From NCBI GenBank assembly GCA_049670505.1, contig JBATTK010000154.1, positions 41,806 through 105,805 of the forward strand: 64,000 bases of DNA, written 5' to 3'. A program made the position numbers and the translations under genes. The notes under the pieces were generated by a model, which did not search any database, was not told the origin of the DNA, and worked only from the letters and a program-made list of their open reading frames with translations. Below are positions 54,194-61,758 of the stretch, in pieces. Numbering within the stretch: the stretch's first letter is position 1; each line of letters begins with the position of its first letter. Source of the DNA: JBATTK01 sp049670505 (GTDB lineage: Bacteria > Bacteroidota > Bacteroidia > Flavobacteriales > Flavobacteriaceae).

Positions 54194-54953
54194 AATGATC
54201 CCTATCTTCCAGAAACTTTAATTTGTTACGCGTATGGGTTATATGCTCCTTATTTAGGGAAGCATACAAGATGGTTTCTTCTTTCGAAAACACCAACGGC
54301 TTCCCCAAAACATCATATATGGCCGAATGCCCAGAATATTCATGGCCCAACCCATCTTGCCCAACCCTGTTCAGCCCAATACAATAGGCCATATTTTCAA
54401 TGGCACGTGCACTAAGCAAAGTATCCCATGCATTTATTCTTGGTTTGGGCCAATTGGCCACATAGAGCAGTATATCATAATTTTCGGTATTGCGTGCCCA
54501 AACCGGAAAACGAAGATCATAACAAATGAGGGGACAGATTTTAAACCCTTTGTAGTCAACAATTAATTTTTCATTCCCCGCCTTGTATACTTTGTCCTCT
54601 CCTGCCAGGGTAAACGTATGGCGCTTGTCATAAAAGAAATACCGCTTCCCGGGTTTTACGAAAAACAGTCGATTGGTATAGGCCCCATCTTTAAAAAAAG
54701 GAATGCTCCCTACAATAGCGGAATTTTTTTCTTCCGCTCTTTGGATCATCCAATCCAAGGTTTTTGCTCCTTCTTCTTTTTCTATATTATGGGGAGTCAT
54801 AGTGAAGCCGGTATTGAACATTTCGGGAAGTACTATAAGGTCTACATCCGAAGGTATACCGTTGATTTTTTCGGAAAAATTGCTCCGATTCCGTTCTGGA
54901 TTTTCCCAAACCAAGGGGGATTGTATCAATGCTATCTTCAATTCTTTGGACAT
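54177..54953 (-). CDS. Nitrilase-family amidohydrolase (omega-amidase-like)
   Basis: 258 residues with the complete Glu-Lys-Cys triad: Glu44 (VLPEMFNTGF), Lys110 (YDKRHTFTLAGED) and Cys144 (LICYDLRFPVWARN). The DKRHxFxxAGE segment and length match YafV-type omega-amidases that hydrolyse alpha-ketoglutaramate and similar amides, a metabolite repair task. It lies 15 bases after the NUDIX gene on the same strand. Confidence 0.92.
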   Translation of the reverse strand: MSKELKIALIQSPLVWENPERNRSNFSEKINGIPSDVDLIVLPEMFNTGFTMTPHNIEKEEGAKTLDWMIQRAEEKNSAIVGSIPFFKDGAYTNRLFFVKPGKRYFFYDKRHTFTLAGEDKVYKAGNEKLIVDYKGFKICPLICYDLRFPVWARNTENYDILLYVANWPKPRINAWDTLLSARAIENMAYCIGLNRVGQDGLGHEYSGHSAIYDVLGKPLVFSKEETILYASLNKEHITHTRNKLKFLEDRDHFNLVE

Positions 54954-54968
54954 GGTCGATCAAATAAT

Positions 54969-55592
54969 TTAATCTATATAAACAGTTGTATCGGTTGTAA
55001 TCACCATCTTGAACAAATGCTCTATTTGTGGCTTTAGAATCCTATCTTCGGATAGTTGGGGCAGATTATCCAAACCAAAGAATGCCGCTCCTTGCATATC
55101 AAAGCCTGGCCGTAATTCCCCCTCTTCCACTTCACAAAGAAATATGAGTTTATACACATAAAAAGGTTGGGACGGATGTGGGTGGCATTTCTTGTCATAT
55201 ACCGCCAACAACCGAACCAATTTGGATGTTAAACCTGTTTCTTCCGCTATCTCCTTGGTTACCACCTCCGAAGGTGAATAGCCCACATCTGCCCACCCGC
55301 CGGGAATGGTCCATTTGCCATCGGCACTTTCCTTGGCCATTAAGATTTCATTGGCGCTATTCAACACAAATCCCCTTACATCTACTTTCGGGGTAGGATA
55401 GTCCTTAACAGGCATTAAAAAATCCGTAAGGGTGCTTAAGGGCTCATTTGACACCTCACTCAACAGTTTCAAACTTATCTCCCGAAGTTCCTCATAGCGT
55501 TCCCGATCATATTCCTGTTCGGCATAGACCAGACCGGTATCGGCCAGGGCTTTTATTCTCTTTATCAGTTCTAGCTGACGTTTCTCTTCCAT
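54969..55592 (-). CDS. NUDIX hydrolase with N-terminal helical domain
   Basis: 207 residues. An N-terminal helical part (RQLELIKRIKALADTGLVYA) precedes the NUDIX fold. The NUDIX box reads GGWADVGYSPSEVVTKEIAE then ETGL. Compared with GX5EX7REUXEEXGU, the first Glu is Tyr and the Arg is Lys, while the metal-binding EIAEE is kept. Relatives with this N-terminal domain act on ADP-ribose-like or CDP-linked substrates. It is followed closely by the amidohydrolase gene, so both may do metabolite clean-up. Confidence 0.88.
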   Translation of the reverse strand: MEEKRQLELIKRIKALADTGLVYAEQEYDRERYEELREISLKLLSEVSNEPLSTLTDFLMPVKDYPTPKVDVRGFVLNSANEILMAKESADGKWTIPGGWADVGYSPSEVVTKEIAEETGLTSKLVRLLAVYDKKCHPHPSQPFYVYKLIFLCEVEEGELRPGFDMQGAAFFGLDNLPQLSEDRILKPQIEHLFKMVITTDTTVYID

Positions 55593-55665
55593 TTCTTCAA
55601 TTTATATGCCTAATAGGATAGGGTTCACATCCATAAAATACGTTCCGGGGAAATTAAGTAAAAAA

Positions 55666-56139
55666 TTAACCCAATAATGCAATTAATGCAGGTATACCCT
55701 GCATCTTGGCATGGTCCAGGGCGGTATGGCCCCTGGCATCCCTAGCCTCAGTATCCGCCCCATGTGCTATGAGCAATTTCACAATTTCTTCCTTGTTAAA
55801 GGTGACGGCATAGATAAGGCAAGTAGCATCCATTACGTTTCGTACGTTCACATCGGCTCCTTTTTCTATGAGGTTTTTGGCAATTTCGGTAAATCCTTTA
55901 AAACAGACCCCCATAAGTGCCGTGTTTCCCGAAGCGTCCTTTTCATCTATTCGGGAACCTTTATCCAATAATAAATCGGTTATAGCACCTTGGTTGTAGT
56001 AAGTGGCCAATATTAATGGCGTGGATCCGCGTGGATCTTTTACATGGACCCATGCCGGATCATCCAGTATCATTTTCCTAATGGTATCGATATCACCGTT
56101 ACGGATCTGATTAAAAAAAAACTCCTTAGTATCTTCCAT
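55666..56139 (-). CDS. Ankyrin repeat protein
   Basis: 157 residues, no signal peptide. About four ankyrin repeats: DPRGSTPLILATYYNQGAIT, DASGNTALMGVCFKGFTEIA, NVMDATCLIYAVTFNKEEIV and DARGHTALDHAKMQGIPALI. A cytoplasmic protein-binding scaffold; bacterial ones often accompany catalase, but no catalase gene is visible beside it here. Confidence 0.9.
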   Translation of the reverse strand: MEDTKEFFFNQIRNGDIDTIRKMILDDPAWVHVKDPRGSTPLILATYYNQGAITDLLLDKGSRIDEKDASGNTALMGVCFKGFTEIAKNLIEKGADVNVRNVMDATCLIYAVTFNKEEIVKLLIAHGADTEARDARGHTALDHAKMQGIPALIALLG

Positions 56140-56473
56140 AGCTGTTTAAATGTATAAAAAAACGATTACAAGGATTCACTCCATCTTCCAATGTACCAGT
56201 TTTTTCAAGAGCTTGAGTCCTGCATCAACGCTAGGGCCTTTGTGCAACTTATCGTAAAACACTTGTGATTTGCGTTTTAAAATTACGAAAATTGAAATCC
56301 CAACTATAGCTAAATTATATTAAAATACTATTTATTGATAATTTTTGTCTATTAAAAATAGAGTTTCATCCGTACAAAAAGATTGAGAAGACAACTATAA
56401 TTCCAACAATATTAAAGTAGATTCCTACGTTATTTCGATAATATCCTTATTTTAGTAATCAAAATTCACCCAT
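56140..56473. other. AT-rich gap with a coding-like scrap
   Basis: 334 bases without a convincing gene. On the minus strand 56176-56319 stays open for 47 codons and ends KGPSVDAGLKLLKKLVHWKM, with a membrane-like LAIVGISIFVIL before it, but it has no ATG. Base composition is less AT-rich at 56180-56270 than around it. This may be a gene remnant or chance. The remainder toward the kinase start is very AT-rich, as expected of a promoter region. Confidence 0.35.
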
Positions 56474-58288
56474 TTGAACACACTTTCCACGAATTTCTTG
56501 ATCAAAGATTCTCCTACCGCAGTTGCAATTTTTGATACCAATATGTGCTTTATAAGTCATTCCGAAGTATGGTTGCAAGAATTTGCTACGACCCATTCCC
56601 ATATTGTGGGTGAGTCCTATTACGACATTATCCCCAATACTCCCGAAGGTTTGAAAGCAATACATATGGATTGCCTTAAAGGGCATTCCGTCAAAAATAA
56701 AGTACAAAAATTCATTCATTCCAATGGTGCCGTACAATGGCTTAAATTAAAAGTAAATACTTGGAAGGACGAAGATGGTAACATCGGCGGACTTATCATC
56801 GTACAGGAGGATGTTACGGAAGAAAAACGTAGGGAAAAACTACTAATGAAAGTCAAAAGTGTTGCGCGGATAGGAGGTTGGGAGGTAGATTTGATCAACA
56901 ATAAAATACTATGGACCGAGGTCACCAAGGAAATACATGAGGTCCCTAAAGATTTTGAGCCGGATTTGGAAAAGGGTATCAATTTTTACAAGGAAGGAAA
57001 GCATAGGGAGGAAATTACACGCTTGGTGAGTGAAACTATACAAAATGGTACCCCGTGGGATACCGAACTTCAGATAGTAACAGCGAAAGGTAGGGATTTG
57101 TGGGTAAGGGCCAAAGGCGAGGGAGAAATGGTTAACAATCAATGCATACGCATTTATGGCACGTTCCAGGATATTGATGAAAAAAAGAAGGCGGAATTAT
57201 TATACCAAAAAATATCGGATAGGTTGGCCATAGCTACCAATGCCGCCCATATTGGAATATGGGACTATGATATCGTGGAAAATACTTTGGTCTGGGATGA
57301 TAATATGTATGGAATATACGGTTTAAACAAAAAAGATTTCAATGGTGATGTGGAGGCCTGGGAAGCCAGCATACACCCTGAAGATAAGGAAAGGTCCCAA
57401 AAAGAAGTAGAAATGGCCATAGCCGGAGTAAAGGAATTCAATACCGAATTCCGCGTAGTTTGTCCCAACGGCGATATTAGGTTTATTAAAGCAGAATCTA
57501 CGGTAAGACGTGATAGCGAGGGTAATCCGTTACGAATGATAGGGGCCAATTGGGATATTACCGAAGAAAAAAGAGCCGAACAGAAACTCAAAAAATTGTT
57601 AGAAATTACCAGCGAACAAAACAATAGTCTGTTGAATTTTGCCCATATTGTTTCCCATAATCTTAGATCACATTCCAGCAATCTTTCCATGTTATCCGGT
57701 TTTTTGTCACAAGAAGAAAACGCGGATGAAAAGCAAAACTTGCTGAACATGTTGGCCAACGCCACTGAGAGTCTTAACGAAACTGTCCTACATTTGAATG
57801 AAGTGGTACAGACAAAAACAGGGGCTTTGGATAAAATGAAGCGCGTAAATCTATACCAGACCCTAATGGGGGTAAAGAAAAATTTAAGCGTATTGCTGAA
57901 AGAAAAGGAGGCTATTTGTAATATTGATATTCCCAAAGGGGAATATATTAATGCTATTCCCGCTTACTTGGACAGCATTCTGCTAAACCTCTTCACCAAC
58001 AGTCTTAAGTATAGTTCACCCCAAAGGACACCTGTGATTACGGTTTTGTCCGAGGAAAAAGAAGACCAAATCATTATCACTTTTACCGACAACGGACTTG
58101 GAATAGACCTGGAACGTCATGGTAAAAAGCTATTCGGCATGTATAAGACCTTCCATCGGCATAAGGATGCTAAAGGCATAGGGTTGTTTATTACAAAAAA
58201 TCAAATAGAGGCAATGAACGGAAAAATAGAGGTAGAAAGTAAGGTAGATGTCGGTACCACTTTTACACTGTATTTCGAGAAACTATGA
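56474..58288 (+). CDS. Multi-PAS sensor histidine kinase
   Basis: 604 residues; opens with TTG at 56474, as no ATG occurs before the first PAS fold. Three PAS/PAC units lie at about 10-125, 128-240 and 245-370. There is no membrane helix, so the sensor is cytoplasmic. The phospho-acceptor is His395 in FAHIVSHNLRSH. The ATPase domain has the N box NLFTNSLKYSSP, the G1 box DNGLGIDLERHG and GIGLFITKNQIEAMNG. It is translationally coupled (ATGA) to the response regulator. Confidence 0.93.
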   Translation: MNTLSTNFLIKDSPTAVAIFDTNMCFISHSEVWLQEFATTHSHIVGESYYDIIPNTPEGLKAIHMDCLKGHSVKNKVQKFIHSNGAVQWLKLKVNTWKDEDGNIGGLIIVQEDVTEEKRREKLLMKVKSVARIGGWEVDLINNKILWTEVTKEIHEVPKDFEPDLEKGINFYKEGKHREEITRLVSETIQNGTPWDTELQIVTAKGRDLWVRAKGEGEMVNNQCIRIYGTFQDIDEKKKAELLYQKISDRLAIATNAAHIGIWDYDIVENTLVWDDNMYGIYGLNKKDFNGDVEAWEASIHPEDKERSQKEVEMAIAGVKEFNTEFRVVCPNGDIRFIKAESTVRRDSEGNPLRMIGANWDITEEKRAEQKLKKLLEITSEQNNSLLNFAHIVSHNLRSHSSNLSMLSGFLSQEENADEKQNLLNMLANATESLNETVLHLNEVVQTKTGALDKMKRVNLYQTLMGVKKNLSVLLKEKEAICNIDIPKGEYINAIPAYLDSILLNLFTNSLKYSSPQRTPVITVLSEEKEDQIIITFTDNGLGIDLERHGKKLFGMYKTFHRHKDAKGIGLFITKNQIEAMNGKIEVESKVDVGTTFTLYFEKL

Positions 58289-58707
58289 TAATAGAAAATC
58301 GTATGATAAAGAAAATCCTAAGTGCCTGTGTCATTGATGATGATCCCATTTTTATTTATGGAACAAAGCTTTTAATGAAAAAGGTCGGGTTTTGTGATGA
58401 CATTTTAATCTATAACAATGGACAAGATGCCATGGACGGCCTCAATGAACTTGTCCTACAGGGTAAAAACCTTCCTTCCATTATATTTCTGGATTTGAAC
58501 ATGCCCATCATGAACGGTTGGGAATTCTTAGAGGATTTTGTACAAATCCCTAATCATAATAGAGAAAAAGTAATGCTCTATATCATTAGTTCTTCGGTCG
58601 ATCCCCGTGATTTAGAGCGTGTGAAAAACTATGAAGTGGTCAACAATTATATTCTAAAGCCACTTTCGCCGGAAGATTTAGAAAATATTCTTATCCATGC
58701 CGCCTAA
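58285..58707 (+). CDS. Single-domain response regulator
   Basis: 140 residues; receiver domain only, with no output domain. Acidic pocket VIDDDP (Asp18-20), phospho-acceptor Asp70 in FLDLNMPIMNGWEF, the Thr/Ser position ISSSVDP, and the conserved Lys in YILKPLSPEDL. The start overlaps the kinase stop by 4 bases; an in-frame ATG six codons later is an alternative. It must act by protein contact or as a phosphorelay step. Confidence 0.93.
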   Translation: MIIENRMIKKILSACVIDDDPIFIYGTKLLMKKVGFCDDILIYNNGQDAMDGLNELVLQGKNLPSIIFLDLNMPIMNGWEFLEDFVQIPNHNREKVMLYIISSSVDPRDLERVKNYEVVNNYILKPLSPEDLENILIHAA

Positions 58708-58830
58708 ATATAAAATTTCTTGAAACCAGCTATCTTAAAGGAGGTAGAGCCATCGGGGGGAATTATTTAGGTTAATTTCATACATTTAGGAGCGTTTTAC
58801 ATACCACCTTACAAATTAAATCATGGGAAT

Positions 58831-59472
58831 ATGAGGGAGGTTATTTTTAAAACTAAACACCGGCAAAAGCATTTTGAGTTTTTCAATGCCATGAGCCATC
58901 CCCATTTTAATATTACTGCAAATGTGGAGATTACCGCTCTTTTTAAATACCTAAAAGAGAAAAATCTTCCAATCACTATAAGTATTGTTTATATGATTGC
59001 ACGGGCCGCCAATGAAATCCCGGAATTTCGGTGGCGTATTCGAAAAGGAAAAGTAGTGGAGCATGAAACCGTACAACCCTCTTTCACGGTTTATACGGAA
59101 ATAGCCGATGTATTTAGTTTTTGTACAGTTAATTATCAAAAAGACGCCAATACCTTTATTCAAGATGCGAAAGCGATGAGCAAAGTAATGTTGGCGGAAC
59201 CTTCTATGGAAGATGAAGGGAGTCGCGATGACTATTTGTTCCTATCGTCCATTCCCTGGGTAAGCTTTACAGGTTTTGAGCATGCCATGCACCATAGTCC
59301 TCCGGATAGTGTGCCACGAATGGTCTGGGGAAAGTTTTTTGAGTCCGATGGCAAGATACAGATGCCTCTTTCCGTTCAGGTACACCATGCAGTGGCAGAT
59401 GGCCGCCATGTGGGACACTATTTTCAGAAAATAACATCCATCGCAAAAAATCCCGAAGCTTATTTTGGGTAG
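58831..59472 (+). CDS. Chloramphenicol acetyltransferase family (CatA-type) protein
   Basis: 213 residues, full-length match to the classic CAT trimer. Catalytic His186 and Asp190 are in QVHHAVADGRHVG; Ser145 is in PWVSFTGFE; Arg11 is in KHRQKHFEFF; and PEFRWRIRKGKVVEHETVQP matches the family core. Many Flavobacteria carry such chromosomal genes; whether this one acetylates chloramphenicol is unknown. No mobile element or other resistance gene is next to it. Confidence 0.9.
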   Translation: MREVIFKTKHRQKHFEFFNAMSHPHFNITANVEITALFKYLKEKNLPITISIVYMIARAANEIPEFRWRIRKGKVVEHETVQPSFTVYTEIADVFSFCTVNYQKDANTFIQDAKAMSKVMLAEPSMEDEGSRDDYLFLSSIPWVSFTGFEHAMHHSPPDSVPRMVWGKFFESDGKIQMPLSVQVHHAVADGRHVGHYFQKITSIAKNPEAYFG

Positions 59473-59489
59473 TATTTTGTGCCATGTGA

Positions 59490-59517
59490 ACTATTTTAGG
59501 AAAAATTCCTAAATAGT
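59490..59517. promoter_or_regulatory. Hairpin after the CAT gene
   Basis: ACTATTTTAGGAA and TTCCTAAATAGT form a stem with one bulged T and an AAA loop. No T-run follows, so termination would be weak. Confidence 0.35.
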
Positions 59518-59596
59518 GTCCAGATCACGCTAACTTATTCGTCCTTTATAAAAAGGGATACATTGAAAATAATATCAACTAAAAATCTTATTGAAA

Positions 59597-60202
59597 ATGA
59601 AAAAATTAGTTTTACCCATCGTCGTATTGGCGCTCGTTGGTTTTGGAGTTATCAGCACGGGATTGACCGATGCGGAAAGGAAATTTGCAATCAAGGAAAT
59701 GACCAGGACCCATGATCATTTGTTGAAGGTTGTAGAAGGGCTCAGCGAAGAGCAGCTTAGTTTTAAAGCAGATCCAAATTCTTGGTCCATTGCAGAATGT
59801 GTAGAGCATTTGGCAATTTCGGAAAATGCCTTTGATCAAATGCTTTCCGGAGCATTACAAACTCCCGCGGATACTACCAAACGTTCTGAAGTAAAGATGT
59901 CCGACGAACAATTGCTAGGAATCATCGTAGACCGCAGTAACAAAGTAAAAACCTCGGAGGCTTTTGAACCTTCGGGAAAGTTTGGCTCCAATAAGGAAAC
60001 CATAACGGCTTTTGTGACTAAAAGAAAGGAACATATTGAATATGTAAAAAGTACGGCCGATGATTTGCGAAACCATTATGGACAATTGCCTTTCGGCACT
60101 ATTGACGGCTATCAAATTATGCTGTTCATGTCCGGACACACGGAACGCCATGTAAAACAAATGGAAGAAATAATGTCCAACGAAAACTTTCCATCAGAGT
60201 AA
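59597..60202 (+). CDS. Exported DinB-family protein
   Basis: 201 residues from the ATG at 59597. A signal-peptide-like start (KKLVLPIVVLALVGFGVIST) is unusual for this normally cytoplasmic family. The DinB/YfiT four-helix fold is clear: TRTHDHLLKVVEGLSEEQLS, WSIAECVEHLAISENAF and the end SGHTERHVKQMEEI. The three metal-type His residues (in THDH, VEHL and GHTERH) are present, so a bound metal is likely. Relatives act as thiol transferases; the role here is unknown. A terminator follows. Confidence 0.85.
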   Translation: MKKLVLPIVVLALVGFGVISTGLTDAERKFAIKEMTRTHDHLLKVVEGLSEEQLSFKADPNSWSIAECVEHLAISENAFDQMLSGALQTPADTTKRSEVKMSDEQLLGIIVDRSNKVKTSEAFEPSGKFGSNKETITAFVTKRKEHIEYVKSTADDLRNHYGQLPFGTIDGYQIMLFMSGHTERHVKQMEEIMSNENFPSE

Positions 60203-60224
60203 GGTTCACAAATAAACGTGTTTT

Positions 60225-60262
60225 AAAAACCGCCCTGACTACATAGGTCAGGGCGGTTTTTT
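60225..60262. terminator. Bidirectional terminator
   Basis: AAAACCGCCCTGAC and GTCAGGGCGGTTTT pair over 14 bp around a 7-base loop, with A- and T-runs on the outer sides. It serves the convergent DinB and DUF5689 genes. Confidence 0.92.
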
Positions 60263-60267
60263 GTACG

Positions 60268-61647
60268 CTAGTTTCTTACACCGGGTGTAAAATCTTCCGG
60301 AGCATTTTGGGGCATATTAATGGTACCGGAATCTCCGGTATCATTGTAGATGGTCCATTCGCTAAAGGTATACATGGGATTTGCCCTAACGATATCCATA
60401 TTCCTAACGGCTCTACCGTCTTCAAACTCATGATCCGTACCCGATCCGTCTTCCCCTATGACACCAAAGGCATCTATGACATTTCCAAAAGGATCTACCA
60501 ACTCCAGATTATCATCTCCGTTGGAGTCTGCCGGACTATTGGTCGATACGCCCAAGTCAGGTACGAAACCATATACAACTTCAAATTCGGCTTCATTTGG
60601 CGAAATCAGAAATGTACTCTCTGCAGTGATTATAAATTCGGATAAATCAATGGTTGAACTTACCTCGGTATTGTCATTGGTGTAACGACGTAAGGTCCAT
60701 CCTTTTAAACTTAAGGTTTCGGAACTTGAATTATATAGTTCCACAAATCTTGCCCCGGTATTATTATCAGGGTCTGCCAATTCGGAAATAAAAACAGCAT
60801 CGGATGTAAATTCATCTACGATTTCTGCACATCTTTCATTGGTGAAATCAATATCTTCCAAATTCCTAACGACCAATTGATAATCATTACTTTCTTTTAG
60901 CAAAACAGCTATTATACTTCCATTGCCCTGGGGAAGTAGTTCATCCTGAAAATCGGAAAACCCGCTATTCAAAAGTAGTATTTCATTATCTATACAGTCT
61001 TTTAAGGTACGTTCCGTTTCCTCTCTTATCTCGGCAAAGGGCAGACCCAATTCTTCTTCTATAAATTCAACGCTATCCAAACTTACCAACGTATTGACCA
61101 TCCCATCCTCCAAAATGGCCAGGGAGACGGGTTTCGGTTCTATATTGGTAACGGCATCGCATGCCAGAAAGATATGTTCCTGCACTTTTAAGGCCGGTAG
61201 TCTCCCTACGGAAATATTTCCAAAGGCATTAAACGCACCCCCAATCTTAAAAACCCCTTTGCTCTGCCCTAAATAAAGCCCTTTAAGCTTAATGAAAACC
61301 TTGCTACCCGTTTCATAGAACAAATGGGAATCCCTCAGATCGATTTCTATTTGAAGGCCCTCGCCAGGGTTTACCGGACTGTCCTGAACATGTAGCGTAC
61401 CAAAAAAATTACCCGCCGCATCGGATGATATGATATATCCTTCTATTACCAGATCTTCCCTAATCTGTATGACATCATCTACATATAAATTTTTAAGGTC
61501 GGCAAAAAAAATATTGGCCTCTATATTTTCCGAACAAGCTTTGGCAAGGGCATCAAAATTAGTGTCCTCTACACAGCTCAGGGGCAATACTATGAACAAT
61601 ATTGCTATGACTTTTACCTTGTGATATATTAAACCCCTTCTTTTCAT
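60268..61647 (-). CDS. DUF5689 and lamin-tail domain lipoprotein
   Basis: 459 residues from the ATG at 61647 (a TTG five codons upstream is also in frame). Lipobox VLPLSC gives Cys25. The DUF5689 part (about 45-270) has EGYIISSDAAGNFFGTLHVQ and GEGLQIEIDLRDSH, an OB-like fold. The lamin-tail domain (about 285-420) shows VFISELADPDNNTGARFVEL and SLKGWTLRRYTND. It lies downstream of, and probably in one transcript with, the TonB receptor at 61759; this pairing is common in Bacteroidota and suggests a surface partner. Confidence 0.87.
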   Translation of the reverse strand: MKRRGLIYHKVKVIAILFIVLPLSCVEDTNFDALAKACSENIEANIFFADLKNLYVDDVIQIREDLVIEGYIISSDAAGNFFGTLHVQDSPVNPGEGLQIEIDLRDSHLFYETGSKVFIKLKGLYLGQSKGVFKIGGAFNAFGNISVGRLPALKVQEHIFLACDAVTNIEPKPVSLAILEDGMVNTLVSLDSVEFIEEELGLPFAEIREETERTLKDCIDNEILLLNSGFSDFQDELLPQGNGSIIAVLLKESNDYQLVVRNLEDIDFTNERCAEIVDEFTSDAVFISELADPDNNTGARFVELYNSSSETLSLKGWTLRRYTNDNTEVSSTIDLSEFIITAESTFLISPNEAEFEVVYGFVPDLGVSTNSPADSNGDDNLELVDPFGNVIDAFGVIGEDGSGTDHEFEDGRAVRNMDIVRANPMYTFSEWTIYNDTGDSGTINMPQNAPEDFTPGVRN

Positions 61648-61758
61648 ACTATTGCTATTCAAAACTAGTTCGGATCAGTAATAAGACCACTCTAATGCAT
61701 CCATCCCCGCCTATCTTCAAGCCAGCTAGCTCTCTCTAGGGAGAAAGCACATTTTTCA

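Noticed and set aside
57265..57936. 223-codon minus-strand frame inside the histidine kinase gene
   Set aside because: It is antisense to clear PAS and kinase motifs and rich in Ser/Phe/Leu as expected of a shadow frame.
58831..59472. CAT gene as a recently acquired resistance cassette
   Set aside because: No integron, insertion sequence, plasmid gene or clear composition shift is seen next to it.
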